A DNA stretch of 64,000 bases from Lentzea waywayandensis (GTDB lineage: Bacteria; Actinomycetota; Actinomycetes; Mycobacteriales; Pseudonocardiaceae), in contig NZ_FOYL01000003.1 of assembly GCF_900115955.1 (NCBI RefSeq), positions 529,117-593,116 on the forward strand, in the 5' to 3' direction. Positions 44,062 to 52,781 of the stretch are shown here, one piece after another. A program made the translations under genes and the position numbers. Under the pieces are notes generated by a model. That model was not told where the DNA came from and did not search any database. It saw only the letters and a list, made by a program, of their open reading frames with translations. The stretch's first letter is position 1. The number at the start of each line of letters is the position of its first letter.

Positions 44062-46627
44062 GCGCCTCGTCCACGTGTTGCTTGGCGGCCGTGTGCATCC
44101 ACCCGAACCCGAGCTCCTGCTGGGCCTCCAGCAGGAGCTCCTCGGCACGTGCGGGATCGCCCCTGCGTTGGGCGATCTTGGCGAGACCCGCGTTCGCGAG
44201 CGCTCGGGTGGCGGACAGCCCTGCCTGCGCCGCCATCTCCAACGCCTGGAGGTAGTCGCGTTCGGCCTCGTCGTCGTCGAGGTCGAGCAGCCGGTCGGCT
44301 CGGCGGGCCCGCAGCTCGGCCAGTTCCTCGACGGCACCCAGTTCGGCGACGGCGTGCAGAGCCTGGTCGGTCAGGGCGAGGGCTTCGCGGGGGTCCTCGG
44401 TGAGGGTGGCCAGCACGTCCAGGACCTGGGCCGAACCCCACCGTTCGCCGAGCTCCTGGAAACGTCGCAGCGCCGCGCGGGCCTGCCGGAGCGCCTCCGC
44501 GCGGTCGTGGTTCAGCGTCCAGCCGGTGTAGGCGTTGCTGAAGGCGATCAGGCCCTGGATCCACGGGTCCTCGCTGCGCTCGACCTCGTCCTGCAACGGG
44601 GTGCGCGGGGCCGTGGGGTCGGGCGGGCCCGTGAGCATGGCCCAGGCGATGAGCACGAACGGCTGTCTGATCGGGCCGGTCAGCTCGCGCAGCTTGTCCT
44701 GCACGAGCTGTGGAGCGGCCAGCGCCAGCAGGATCACGTACTCCTCTGTGGACTCCTCCGGCACCCGGTCGAGGAGTTTCCTGGCCGTGCCCTGGATCTC
44801 CGTGCGGCTGCCCTTCAGGTACCAGTACCAGGCGAGGGCGCTGATGAGCCGCAGGGCCTCGGCCGGTGAGTGTTCGGTGGTCCACTCGAGGGCCTGCATC
44901 AGGTTCGCGTGCTCTGCCCTCAGCCGGGTGAACCACCGCACCTGATCCCGTTGGCGCAGCTCGGGATCCGCGCTGCGGGCCAGCTCCTGGAAGTACGCGG
45001 CGTGCTCGGCGTCGACGCGCTTGTGCTGCGAGCAGAACTCGCGGATGGTCTCCAGCATCCGGTAACGGCCGTCGGCGGCCTCCACCAAGGACTTGTCCAC
45101 CAACGCGTCCAGCACCTCGATGTCGTGCCGGCCGACCTCCTCGACGGCCTCCAGGGTCGCCCCGCCGCTGAACGTCGCCAGGCACGCGGCCAGGTCGCGT
45201 TCGTCCTCGGACAGCAGGTCCCAGGACCACTCGACGACCGCGCGCAGGGTCTGGTGCCGGGGTGCGGCGGCACGGTTTCCCTTGGTGAGCAGGCGGAAGC
45301 GGTCGTTCAGGCGGTCGGCGATCTCCTCGGTGGTCAGCGTGCGGGTGCGCGCCGCGGCCAGTTCGATCGCCAACGGCAGGCCGTCCAGTTCCCGGCAGAT
45401 GTCGATGGTGTGCTGGTCGCGCACGAACGCGGGGTTGACCAGGCGGGCGCGGTCGGCGAACAGCGCCACGCTCTGCTCGGGGTTCAGCGGCGGCACCGGG
45501 CACAGCGTCTCGCCGGTGATGCCGAGCGCCTCCCGGCTCGTGGCGAGGATGCGCAACGACGGGCACGTGCTGAGCAGATGCCCGGCCAGCTGGGCGGCCT
45601 GGACGATCAGGTGCTCGCAGTTGTCCAGGATCAGCAACGTGTCGCGCTCGCGCAGGGCCAGCGTCAGGCGGTCTTCCGGCTCCAGCACGGTTTCCTTGAG
45701 CCCCAACGCCTGCAGGGTCGCCGCCGCGACGTCCTTGGCCGGTGCCAGGTCCACGAAGATCGCCCCGGGACCGGCGGCCTGGAGCGCGAGCCTGGTCTTG
45801 CCCGCGCCACCGGGTCCGGTGAGGGTGACGAGACGGGCGGACAGTGCGGCGATCCGCGAGAGTTCTTCCTGCCTGCCGACGAAGTTCGTCAGCTGGGCGG
45901 GCAGCTCGCGGTGGGTCTGGCCGCGCAGGACCTGGAGGTGCACGGCACGCAGTTCGGGGGACGGATCGGTGCCCAGCTCGTCGGCCAGCACGGCGCGCGC
46001 GTCCTCGAACGCCTGCAACGCCTCGGCTTGACGGCCCTGCTGGTTCAGCGCCTGCATCAGGTAGCCGCGCAGGCGTTCGTCCAACGGGCTCTGCCGCACC
46101 TGGTCCTGGATCTCCTGAACGTCGGCCTTGCCGAGCCGGATCCGTGCGGCGATCAGCGAGCCCGCGGCGGCGGAGCGTTGCTCTTCCAAGCGGGTCGCGT
46201 GGTCTGCCAGCGGAACGTCGGCGAGCGCGGGACCACGCCAGAGCTGAAGTGCCTCGGACAACAGGGATTCGGCCGCCTGCGAGTCGCCCTGCTCCAACGC
46301 CCGCCGGCCATCCGTCGCCAGCGCGACGAACCGATGCGCGTCGACCTGGGAGGCGGGCAGTGCCAGGCGATACCCGGCGGGGTGGAACTCGATCAGCGAC
46401 GTGTCACCGAGCGCCCGGCGCAGGCGCGAGACCTGACCCTGCAAGGCGTTCGCGGCATCCGTCGGCGGCTCGGAGCCGTAGAGCTCGTCGACCAGACGGT
46501 CGAGCGGGACGATTTCCCCCACCCGGACGGCCAGCAGCGCCAGCAGAGTGCGCGGCCGTGGGCCACCTACCGCGATCTTGCCGTCGGGAGAGTGCGCTTC
46601 AACTGGCCCGAGGATGCCGATGTGCAC
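44030..46627 (-). CDS. AfsR-type regulator: BTAD DNA-binding domain plus ATPase
   Basis: About 865 residues. The N-terminus is an OmpR-like winged helix plus activation domain (IGILGPVEAHSPDG, SRLRRALGDTSLIEF). From about 260 comes an ATPase with Walker A GPGGAGKT and Walker B LLILDNCEH, continuing to a TPR-like end. GTG 46627 is the best start. It follows the AraC-type gene by four bases, so the two regulators are one operon. It is distinct from the AfsR-like protein at 30479 and closer to the DNRI/NB-ARC group with a LAL-type ATPase. Targets are unknown. Confidence 0.9.
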   Translation of the reverse strand: MHIGILGPVEAHSPDGKIAVGGPRPRTLLALLAVRVGEIVPLDRLVDELYGSEPPTDAANALQGQVSRLRRALGDTSLIEFHPAGYRLALPASQVDAHRFVALATDGRRALEQGDSQAAESLLSEALQLWRGPALADVPLADHATRLEEQRSAAAGSLIAARIRLGKADVQEIQDQVRQSPLDERLRGYLMQALNQQGRQAEALQAFEDARAVLADELGTDPSPELRAVHLQVLRGQTHRELPAQLTNFVGRQEELSRIAALSARLVTLTGPGGAGKTRLALQAAGPGAIFVDLAPAKDVAAATLQALGLKETVLEPEDRLTLALRERDTLLILDNCEHLIVQAAQLAGHLLSTCPSLRILATSREALGITGETLCPVPPLNPEQSVALFADRARLVNPAFVRDQHTIDICRELDGLPLAIELAAARTRTLTTEEIADRLNDRFRLLTKGNRAAAPRHQTLRAVVEWSWDLLSEDERDLAACLATFSGGATLEAVEEVGRHDIEVLDALVDKSLVEAADGRYRMLETIREFCSQHKRVDAEHAAYFQELARSADPELRQRDQVRWFTRLRAEHANLMQALEWTTEHSPAEALRLISALAWYWYLKGSRTEIQGTARKLLDRVPEESTEEYVILLALAAPQLVQDKLRELTGPIRQPFVLIAWAMLTGPPDPTAPRTPLQDEVERSEDPWIQGLIAFSNAYTGWTLNHDRAEALRQARAALRRFQELGERWGSAQVLDVLATLTEDPREALALTDQALHAVAELGAVEELAELRARRADRLLDLDDDEAERDYLQALEMAAQAGLSATRALANAGLAKIAQRRGDPARAEELLLEAQQELGFGWMHTAAKQHVDEALSELWRTRGA

Positions 46628-46631
46628 GGTG

Positions 46632-47402
46632 TCAGCGTACGAAGCGCCCGGGACTCGTACCCAGCACACGGCGAAAGTGCCGCGTGAGATGCGACTGGTC
46701 GTGGAACCCCGCCAGCACCGCCACCTCCGCCGCGGGCCGTCCCTCGACCAGATAGCCGCGGGCGAGATCCACTCGGCGCCCGGTCAGATAGCGGTGCGGC
46801 GGCAGCCCGAACCGGCGGCTGAACGCCCGCACCAGGTGGGTCGGGCTGGTCTGCAACTCCCGCGCGGCCGCGTTCAGGGTCATCCCGTCCGGAAGGGAGG
46901 CGTCCAGCAGCTGCCGCAACCGGTCGGCGAGCGTCGGATCCGCGTGCACGACGGGCGCGGTGCCGGCGAAGTGGTGCGTGAGGCGTTCGGTGATCAACGC
47001 CAGCCTGCTCGCCGCCTCGAACGGCTCGTCCAGCGTCAGGTGCAGCTGGTGGATTCGTTGGCGCAGCAGTGGATCGGGCAGCATCGGCGTGTCGACGGCC
47101 TTGCCGATCAGGTCGGACGGCAGCACCGAGTCGTCCAGGTACAGCACTCGCTTGTGGAACCCGGTCGGGTACGCGGAACGGCCGTCGTGCGGCACGTGCG
47201 GCGGCAACAGCGTGACGCCGTCCACGAGTGCGCCGTGCTCGTGACGGTCCAGTTCGTACCGCACGGCCCCGGTGTCGAGCACCATCAACGTCCACGCGTC
47301 ATGCGTGTGCGCTGGGTAGACGTGCGTGGTGAAGGAGGCGTGGAAGACCTCTCGCACGCCCTCGATGGCCGGCCGCCAGGCCGAGCTCCGCTCAAGCCCC
47401 AT
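46632..47402 (-). CDS. AraC-family transcriptional regulator
   Basis: A 256-residue regulator. The N-terminal cupin sensor has THVYPAHTHDAWTLMVLDTG and HVPHDGRS. The C-terminal pair of helix-turn-helices reads LNAAARELQTSPTHLVRAFSRRF and AEVAVLAGFHDQSHLTRHFRRV, closing with GTSPGRF. It is divergent from the DUF2000 gene (about 100 bases apart) and directly upstream of an AfsR-type gene. In related genomes AraC regulators of this kind often control the divergent small gene; here that is inference from position. Confidence 0.92.
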   Translation of the reverse strand: MGLERSSAWRPAIEGVREVFHASFTTHVYPAHTHDAWTLMVLDTGAVRYELDRHEHGALVDGVTLLPPHVPHDGRSAYPTGFHKRVLYLDDSVLPSDLIGKAVDTPMLPDPLLRQRIHQLHLTLDEPFEAASRLALITERLTHHFAGTAPVVHADPTLADRLRQLLDASLPDGMTLNAAARELQTSPTHLVRAFSRRFGLPPHRYLTGRRVDLARGYLVEGRPAAEVAVLAGFHDQSHLTRHFRRVLGTSPGRFVR

Positions 47403-47501
47403 CTGTACTGGTCACTCGTTTCGAACACAGCTTCCAGGCCGTGACGCTCATGTCAGAAACGTACAAGACGGCAAACGCCGGTGCCCGCGATCGTGGAGTC
47501 C

Positions 47502-47900
47502 ATGTTCGACACCAAGATCGCTGTGTTGCTGCGGGACGACCTGGCCGGCTGGCAGGCGCTGAACGTCACCGCCTTCCTCGTCAGCGGGCTGCCCGAGACG
47601 TTGCGCGGCGAGCCCTACATCGACGCCGACGACGTGCACTACCTGCCGATGTTCGGCCAGCCCGTAGTGGTCTTGCAGGGCGACCAGGACCTGCTCAAGA
47701 AGGCCCACGAACGCGCCCTGAACCGCAACCAGGCCATGACGATCTTCACCGCCGACCTGTTCGCCACCGGTAACGACGACGACAACCGGGCCGCCGTCCG
47801 CAAGGTGCACACCCAGGACCTCGACCTGGTCGGCATCGCGGTGCACGGTCAGAAGAACGCCGTCGACAAGATCTTCAAGGGCGCCCGGATGCACCCCTGA
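47502..47900 (+). CDS. DUF2000-family protein
   Basis: A 132-residue protein with the DUF2000 pattern: TKIAVLLRDDLAGWQALNVTAF near the start, LPMFGQPVVVLQGD in the middle and DLVGIAVHGQKNAVDKIFKG at the end. The fold is a small peptidyl-tRNA hydrolase II-like one in solved relatives. ATG 47502 has GGAG just upstream; an ATG at 47481 is also in frame. Activity is unknown. It lies divergent from an AraC regulator. Confidence 0.82.
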   Translation: MFDTKIAVLLRDDLAGWQALNVTAFLVSGLPETLRGEPYIDADDVHYLPMFGQPVVVLQGDQDLLKKAHERALNRNQAMTIFTADLFATGNDDDNRAAVRKVHTQDLDLVGIAVHGQKNAVDKIFKGARMHP

Positions 47901-47923
47901 CGAAACCGAGTTCTAATGCGTGC

Positions 47924-48502
47924 GTGATCAAGCTGCTCCGGATGGCCGTGTTCCTGCTGGTTCTTTCGGCAGAGGTGTACCTGGTGGTCGTGCTGGGCGA
48001 CAGGTTCCAGCCGGCCAACCACTTCAGCTACTTCACGGTGCTGTCGAACGTCTTCGCGGCCGTCGTGGCGTTGCTCGGCGTGTTCAGCCCGGTGTCGCCG
48101 CAGATCAGGGGCGCGGCCGTGCTCTACATGGGCACAACGGGAATCGTGTACTGGCTGCTGCTGCGGGGCATCGACGTGCAGACGCCCGCCTACGCGAACT
48201 GGGTGCTGCACACCGTCGTCCCGATCCTCGTGGTCGTGGAGTGGCTGCTCGCGCCCGAGAAGACCCGGCGGTGGTGGATCTGGCTGTCGTTCCCGCTCGC
48301 CTACCTGGTGTACACGCTGGTCAGGGGCCCGATCGTGGGCTGGTACCCCTACCCGTTCATGGATCCGCGTCAGAACGGCTACGGCGAAGTGCTCCTGACC
48401 TGCGTGTTCGTCGCGGTGGTGTTCGGCGTGCTGGCTTTCGCGGTCTCCTGGGCCGGGAACAAATTGGCCCAGAAACGCAGCTTGTCCTTGTCCCACGACT
48501 AG
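47924..48502 (+). CDS. Pr6Pr-family six-span membrane protein
   Basis: A 192-residue membrane protein. Six hydrophobic segments are visible, with the family pattern FSYFTVLSNVFAAVVALLG, VLHTVVPILVVVEWLL and YTLVRGPIVGWYPYPFMDP. The family resembles the FAR-17a/AIG1 proteins, which are serine/threonine-type lipid hydrolases in animals; the bacterial function is not known. It begins with GTG 47924, 23 bases after the DUF2000 stop, so the two may be cotranscribed. Confidence 0.85.
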   Translation: MIKLLRMAVFLLVLSAEVYLVVVLGDRFQPANHFSYFTVLSNVFAAVVALLGVFSPVSPQIRGAAVLYMGTTGIVYWLLLRGIDVQTPAYANWVLHTVVPILVVVEWLLAPEKTRRWWIWLSFPLAYLVYTLVRGPIVGWYPYPFMDPRQNGYGEVLLTCVFVAVVFGVLAFAVSWAGNKLAQKRSLSLSHD

Positions 48503-48530
48503 GGCCAATGACCGCCCTACGGTCTAGGAC

Positions 48531-49736
48531 ATGACCAGGCGACTCGCGTACGCACAGCTGACGAACTCGATCGGCGACGGCGGATTCCTCGTCGTCTCCG
48601 CCCTCTACTTCACTCAGATCGTGGGCCTGAGCGCGGCGCGGGTCGGCCTCGCGCTGACCCTCGCCTGGGGCGTCGGAGCCGTCGCGGGCGTCGGGTTGGG
48701 ACATCTCGCCGACCGCCTGGGCCCGCGCACCACGGCCGTCGTGCTCGCCGCAGCCACCGCCACGAGCATCGCGATCCTGCTGTTCACGCGGAACTTCGCC
48801 GCGTTCGTGCTGGTCATGTGCCTGTACGCGAGCTTCCAGAGCGGCCTTCAGGCGTCCAGGCAGGCACTCCTCGCGGGCCTCACCACCCCGGAGGAACGCA
48901 CCCGAGCGCGTGCGCGGATCCAGTCCACGGCCAACGCGGGCATCGCGATCGGCGCGGCAGCGGGCGGGTTCGCGCTGCACCTCGGCACGGAGGCCGCCTA
49001 CACGGCCGTGTTCGTGCTCGACGTCCTCGCGTTCGTCGTCGCCGCCGTGGTCCTGGGCACGTTGCCGGAGACCGTGATGACCAGGGCGAAGGGCAAGTTC
49101 GACGTCCTCAAGGACCGCCCGTACGCGCTGATCACGCTGATCAACGCCGTGATGCTGCTCTACATGCCGCTGCTGAGCCTGATCATCCCGCTGTGGATCG
49201 TGCAGCGCACCGAGGCGCCGACCTGGCTCGCGGCCGCGTTGCTGGTCCTCAACACCGCGGCCGTCGTGCTGTTCCAGGTCCGGATCGCCCGGCGCGCCAC
49301 CGGTCTCCTCGAAGCCTCGAAGCTCGTGAAGCACGCCGGGCTGATCATGCTCGCGTCCTGTGCGGTCTTCGCCACCACGGCGTTCAGCTTCGGCGCCTGG
49401 CCGGTGACGGCGCTGCTGATCGCGGCCGCCGCGCTGCAGGTGCTCGGCGAGATGATGCTCGCCTCCGGCGCGTGGGAGATCAGCTTCACCCTCGCGCCCG
49501 CCGACCGGCAGGGCCAGTACCAGGGCTTCTTCGCGACCGGAACGGCCGTCGCGCGCATGGTCGGCCCTGCCCTGCTCACCACCGTCGTGCTCGGCTGGGG
49601 AGCACTCGGGTGGCTCGCGGTCGGCGGGCTGTTCGTCGTGGCCGGTTACGCGATGGGACCGGCGGTGCGCTGGGCCCGCGAGAAGAACTCCACGAGCTCC
49701 GGTGCCATGACCGACGACTTGTACATGTGCGTCTGA
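48531..49736 (+). CDS. Major facilitator superfamily transporter
   Basis: A 401-residue, about 12-span MFS protein of the drug-efflux type. Span 1 starts LTNSIGDGGFLVVSALYF; the loop 2-3 motif is GHLADRLGPRTTAV, typical for MFS exporters. The Arg-rich loop TTPEERTRARARIQ lies between spans 4 and 5. Substrate unknown. The last 91 bases overlap the convergent alpha/beta hydrolase gene, so the C-terminal tail (after about residue 375) is read from both strands; either tail could be a recent extension. Confidence 0.88.
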   Translation: MTRRLAYAQLTNSIGDGGFLVVSALYFTQIVGLSAARVGLALTLAWGVGAVAGVGLGHLADRLGPRTTAVVLAAATATSIAILLFTRNFAAFVLVMCLYASFQSGLQASRQALLAGLTTPEERTRARARIQSTANAGIAIGAAAGGFALHLGTEAAYTAVFVLDVLAFVVAAVVLGTLPETVMTRAKGKFDVLKDRPYALITLINAVMLLYMPLLSLIIPLWIVQRTEAPTWLAAALLVLNTAAVVLFQVRIARRATGLLEASKLVKHAGLIMLASCAVFATTAFSFGAWPVTALLIAAAALQVLGEMMLASGAWEISFTLAPADRQGQYQGFFATGTAVARMVGPALLTTVVLGWGALGWLAVGGLFVVAGYAMGPAVRWAREKNSTSSGAMTDDLYMCV

Positions 49737-50473
49737 CCGGGCAGCGTCCGGTACTCCGTGTCCGCCCCGAGCACTTCCGCGACGTTCTTCATCGTGTTGC
49801 GGAGGTACTCGGGGCTCTTGCCGCCGTCCATCGCGAGGGTCGGCACCTTCACCGTCCAGCGGTCGGTCGGCAGCTTCGCACCGCGGCCGTCGTCGCCGAG
49901 GATCATCAGGTCCCACGGCAGGGTGTGCGCGACCGGCTTGAGCTTCTTCCACACCGGGGTCAGCTTCATGATCGCGAGGCCGAAACCGGGTACACCGACC
50001 AGCTTCATGAACGTCGAGAGCATGCCGGAACGATCGTCGCGGGCCAGCATGTCGTTCATCTGCCGCACGATGTCCGCGGGACGAGGCTTGTACGTGTCGT
50101 CCACGACGAACGGCGTCTCGTAGATCGCGAGCCGCGAGATGCCGGGCAGTCGTGACGCCGCTTCGAGAGCCAGCACCGCGCCCGACGAGACGCCGAAGAC
50201 GAACGCGCTGCCGCCGGCTTCCTTGATCACGGCGTCGAGGTCCTCGACCTCGCGCTCCAACGACCACGGCGTCGCGCCGTCACCGGTCTCGCCGCGGCCG
50301 CGCCGGTCGTACGTGTGGACGGTGAAGTTCTTGTCCAGCACCGAGGCCAGCTCGGTGGACGGGCCGAACATGCGGTGGCACATCGCGCCGTCCACGATGA
50401 TCAGCGCGGGGCCGGAACCGGTGATCGAGTACGCGACCTCGGTGCCGTCGGCGGAAGTCGTGAAGCGCGTCAT
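49646..50473 (-). CDS. Alpha/beta hydrolase
   Basis: A 275-residue hydrolase. It has DRRGRGETGDG, the nucleophile elbow GVSSGAVLAL (Ser near 97), and a late His in LPGQTHMYKS; the acid is probably Asp in TLAMDGGKSPEY. It lacks a signal peptide. ATG 50473 overlaps the stop of the SRPBCC gene by four bases and GGGAGA lies six bases before it. The pair SRPBCC plus hydrolase is common in actinomycetes, usually beneath an ArsR regulator, which is missing here. Substrate unknown. Confidence 0.88.
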   Translation of the reverse strand: MTRFTTSADGTEVAYSITGSGPALIIVDGAMCHRMFGPSTELASVLDKNFTVHTYDRRGRGETGDGATPWSLEREVEDLDAVIKEAGGSAFVFGVSSGAVLALEAASRLPGISRLAIYETPFVVDDTYKPRPADIVRQMNDMLARDDRSGMLSTFMKLVGVPGFGLAIMKLTPVWKKLKPVAHTLPWDLMILGDDGRGAKLPTDRWTVKVPTLAMDGGKSPEYLRNTMKNVAEVLGADTEYRTLPGQTHMYKSSVMAPELVEFFSRAQRTAGPIA

Positions 50474-51153
50474 TTCTGCTCTCCCAAGGTGGTGTCGAGG
50501 AAGTCCTGCCAGTCCTGTTCGGACTCGTCGCCCTCGAAGACGTTGTGCGCGGCGATGATCGGACCGAAGAACCCGCGCATGAACCGATACATGCCCTTGT
50601 CGGTGCGCAGCGCGAGAGTGTGAGCGTTGCGGTGGAACTCGACGGCGTCCGGGAGCCTGGTCGTGATCGCCTCGTCGAGCTTCTTCCAGGCCTCGTCCCA
50701 GTCGGTGATCATCGGCCCGAAGACCGTGAGCGGACGGGCCGTGCGGCCGGGGAAGTGCGTCAGGTACTCGAGCAGCGTGCGCCGGAACAGCGCGCCGCCC
50801 AGCGTCATCGCCTCGAACTCGTCGGCCCAGTCGTCGCCGGGCAGGAAGCCGCTCGTCACCATCCGCAGCACGGTGGCGCTGTGCTCGCGGCCCTCGACGA
50901 GGAACTCGTAGGCGATGAAGCGGCCGTCGGGCGCCTTGCCGCTGTCGTACGCGAAGTGGCGCCCCGGTTCGTCCGCGGTGATCCCGCTCGTCGGCTCGTA
51001 CCCGCCGAAGGCCATCTTGACCTGGCCGTTCGCGACCTCGTTGCGGCCCATGAACCACGAATCGATGCCCGGCCCCGTCGCGATGGCCGTCCAGACGTCC
51101 TCGACTGACGCAGGCACCTCTAGGTCGTCGGTGCTCGTGAACTCGTGGCCCAT
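50470..51153 (-). CDS. SRPBCC-domain (AHSA1-like) protein
   Basis: A 227-residue protein whose first 140 residues match the START-like SRPBCC fold (VPASVEDVWTAIATGPGIDSWF, then GRHFAYDSG, YEFLVEGREHSATVLRM). The second half (ITDWDEAWKKLDEAI) continues as a helical region. ATG 51153 is the first gene of a two-gene operon with the alpha/beta hydrolase. It probably binds a hydrophobic ligand. The divergent promoter has an inverted repeat at 51211-51236. Confidence 0.82.
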   Translation of the reverse strand: MGHEFTSTDDLEVPASVEDVWTAIATGPGIDSWFMGRNEVANGQVKMAFGGYEPTSGITADEPGRHFAYDSGKAPDGRFIAYEFLVEGREHSATVLRMVTSGFLPGDDWADEFEAMTLGGALFRRTLLEYLTHFPGRTARPLTVFGPMITDWDEAWKKLDEAITTRLPDAVEFHRNAHTLALRTDKGMYRFMRGFFGPIIAAHNVFEGDESEQDWQDFLDTTLGEQK

Positions 51154-51210
51154 CGGTTCTCCCTGTCCTGGTTCGTGGATGGTCTCATCCTGCTCCCGAC
51201 GATTCTCTTC

Positions 51211-51236
51211 GTCAAGACAGCGCAACTAGTCTTGAC
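51211..51236. promoter_or_regulatory. Inverted repeat in divergent promoter
   Basis: GTCAAGAC (51211-51218) and GTCTTGAC (51229-51236) are perfect 8-base arms with a 10-base spacer. Each arm includes a TTGAC hexamer that can serve as a -35 box: TTGACG leftward to the SRPBCC operon and TTGACA (51232-51237) rightward to the DUF998 gene. One regulator could close both promoters. Confidence 0.65.
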
Positions 51237-51290
51237 AAAAAAAGTTGTCGGTGGTTCCGTTCTCGCCACACCGAACCTCTGGAGGAACCC

Positions 51291-51875
51291 ATGTCCCGCA
51301 CCGCCTGTGGCGTCGTCGCCGGTCCGCTCTACCTCGTCGTCGGGTACGCCCAGGCGTTCACCCGCGAGGGCTTCGACCTCTCGCGGCATCCGTTCAGCAT
51401 GCTCAGCCTCGGCTCGCTGGGCTGGATCCAGATCGCGAACTTCATCGTCAGCGGCGCTCTGTTCCTGGTCGCGGCGACGGGCATGGCGAAGCACACGAAA
51501 TGGGGAGCGCGGCTGATCGGCCTGATGGGGGTGGGGATGATCCTCGGCGGGGTGTTCGTCGCCGATCCGGCCATGGGCTTCCCCGCCGGAGCGCCGGACG
51601 GTCCACCTGCCTCGTTGTCCTGGCACGGCGCTCTGCACGCGGTCGCGTTCGGGCTCGCGATGATCGGCTGGATCGGGGCGTGCTTCGTGTTCGCGCGTAG
51701 GCTCGGAGGATGGCTGGCGGTGGTGAGCGGCCTGACGGGCGTGCTCCTGGTGGTGCCGATGGCGTTCCTGGGCAACCCCGGCGGGACGGTGCTGCTCTAC
51801 GTGGTCGCGACGATCGGCTGGGTCTGGACCTCGCTCGTGTCCCTGAGGCTGAACCGGCCTGCCTTCTCGAGCTGA
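51291..51875 (+). CDS. DUF998 membrane protein
   Basis: A 194-residue integral membrane protein with about six spans. The family pattern GVVAGPLYLVVGYAQAFTREG, then DLSRHPFSMLSLGSLGWIQ is typical of DUF998. HGALHAVAFGLAMIGW forms a later span. GGAGG lies five bases upstream of ATG 51291. Function unknown. It may share the operator at 51211-51236 with the divergent SRPBCC operon. Confidence 0.88.
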   Translation: MSRTACGVVAGPLYLVVGYAQAFTREGFDLSRHPFSMLSLGSLGWIQIANFIVSGALFLVAATGMAKHTKWGARLIGLMGVGMILGGVFVADPAMGFPAGAPDGPPASLSWHGALHAVAFGLAMIGWIGACFVFARRLGGWLAVVSGLTGVLLVVPMAFLGNPGGTVLLYVVATIGWVWTSLVSLRLNRPAFSS

Positions 51876-51933
51876 TCTGCCCGGAGTGCGGGCGCGTCAC
51901 CACCGACGAGTACGCGCCCGGTTGTGCCGCCTG

Positions 51934-52158
51934 TCAGACCAGCTGATGGGCGTGCATCTTGCTGATGTCGTAGGAGACTCCGCAGAAGGTGCACTGCAAC
52001 CCGTACCTGCTGCTGATGGTGAACAGCGGGATGAAGAAGATCGTCGGCTTCGTGTAGCGCCGGAACAGGTTGTGCGCAGCCTGCTGGTGGCAGTGCCCGC
52101 ACACCAGCGACAGCATGCGCAGCTGCTCGATCGTCGTGCGCCAGCCGAAAATGACCAT
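51934..52158 (-). CDS. Small zinc-ribbon protein
   Basis: A 74-residue protein: two Cys pairs, CGHC (near 21-24) and CTFC (near 57-60), separated by a hydrophobic segment (TKPTIFFIPLFTIS). This is the pattern of the zinc-ribbon family common in actinomycetes, where the hydrophobic middle may sit in or on a membrane. AAGGAG lies five bases before ATG 52158; the frame is open far upstream without a signal. Function unknown. Confidence 0.8.
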   Translation of the reverse strand: MVIFGWRTTIEQLRMLSLVCGHCHQQAAHNLFRRYTKPTIFFIPLFTISSRYGLQCTFCGVSYDISKMHAHQLV

Positions 52159-52243
52159 CTGCTCTCCTTGTGCCGGTTGTCCTTTTGACGTGTGAGGGCC
52201 CCTTCGAGTTGCAGTCGGGCCGCTGAATTCAGAAAGTGGACAG

Positions 52244-52744
52244 GTGGACACCCTGCTGCGGCCCTGGACCCCCGACGACGCGCCGATCATCCTGGCCGCG
52301 TCGGGCGAGGAGATGATGGACCGCCAGTTCACGGCCCAGATCGACTCGCTGCCCGCGGCCGAGGAGTGGATCGCGCTGCTCACGGCCCGCCGGACCGACG
52401 ACGTCGCCTACTCGTTCGCCGTGCTGCACGAGGGCGTGCCGGTGGGCAACGTCGCCGTGTCGAGTGTGGAGCGCCGTCACCTGACCGGGTGGGTCTCGTA
52501 CTGGATGCGGGAGGAGGCGCGCGGCAAGGGGCTGGCGACCAAGGCCTGCCTCGCGGTCAGCGAGTTCGCCTTCTCCGAGCTCGGCCTGTTCCGCCTGGAG
52601 ATCGCGCACCGCCTGGACAATCCCGCTTCCTGCCGCGTCGCGACGGGCGCCGGCTACGCGGTGGAAGGCGTCGAACGGGCCCGGTTGCTCTACGACGGCG
52701 TCCGCTACGACACCGAGACCCACGCGCGGCTCGCCACGGACTGA
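52244..52744 (+). CDS. GNAT-family N-acetyltransferase (RimJ/RimL-like)
   Basis: A 166-residue acetyltransferase. The acetyl-CoA loop is REEARGKGLATKA (near 88-100), preceded by GWVSYWM and followed by RLEIAHRLDNPASCRVATGAGY, the RimJ/RimL-type ending with Asn and Gly. Such enzymes acetylate N-termini of proteins or small amines. It starts at GTG 52244, which is supported by the conserved LRPWTPDDAP beginning. It stands alone between a convergent zinc-ribbon gene and the next operon. Confidence 0.88.
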   Translation: MDTLLRPWTPDDAPIILAASGEEMMDRQFTAQIDSLPAAEEWIALLTARRTDDVAYSFAVLHEGVPVGNVAVSSVERRHLTGWVSYWMREEARGKGLATKACLAVSEFAFSELGLFRLEIAHRLDNPASCRVATGAGYAVEGVERARLLYDGVRYDTETHARLATD

Positions 52745-52781
52745 GGTTCACACCGCGCCCCGGCGGGGTAGCCGGGAGTGC

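Noticed and set aside
48357..50267. 636-codon minus-strand frame across the MFS gene and hydrolase
   Set aside because: Arg/Gly/Glu-rich, no domain, and it is antisense or out of frame to well-supported genes.
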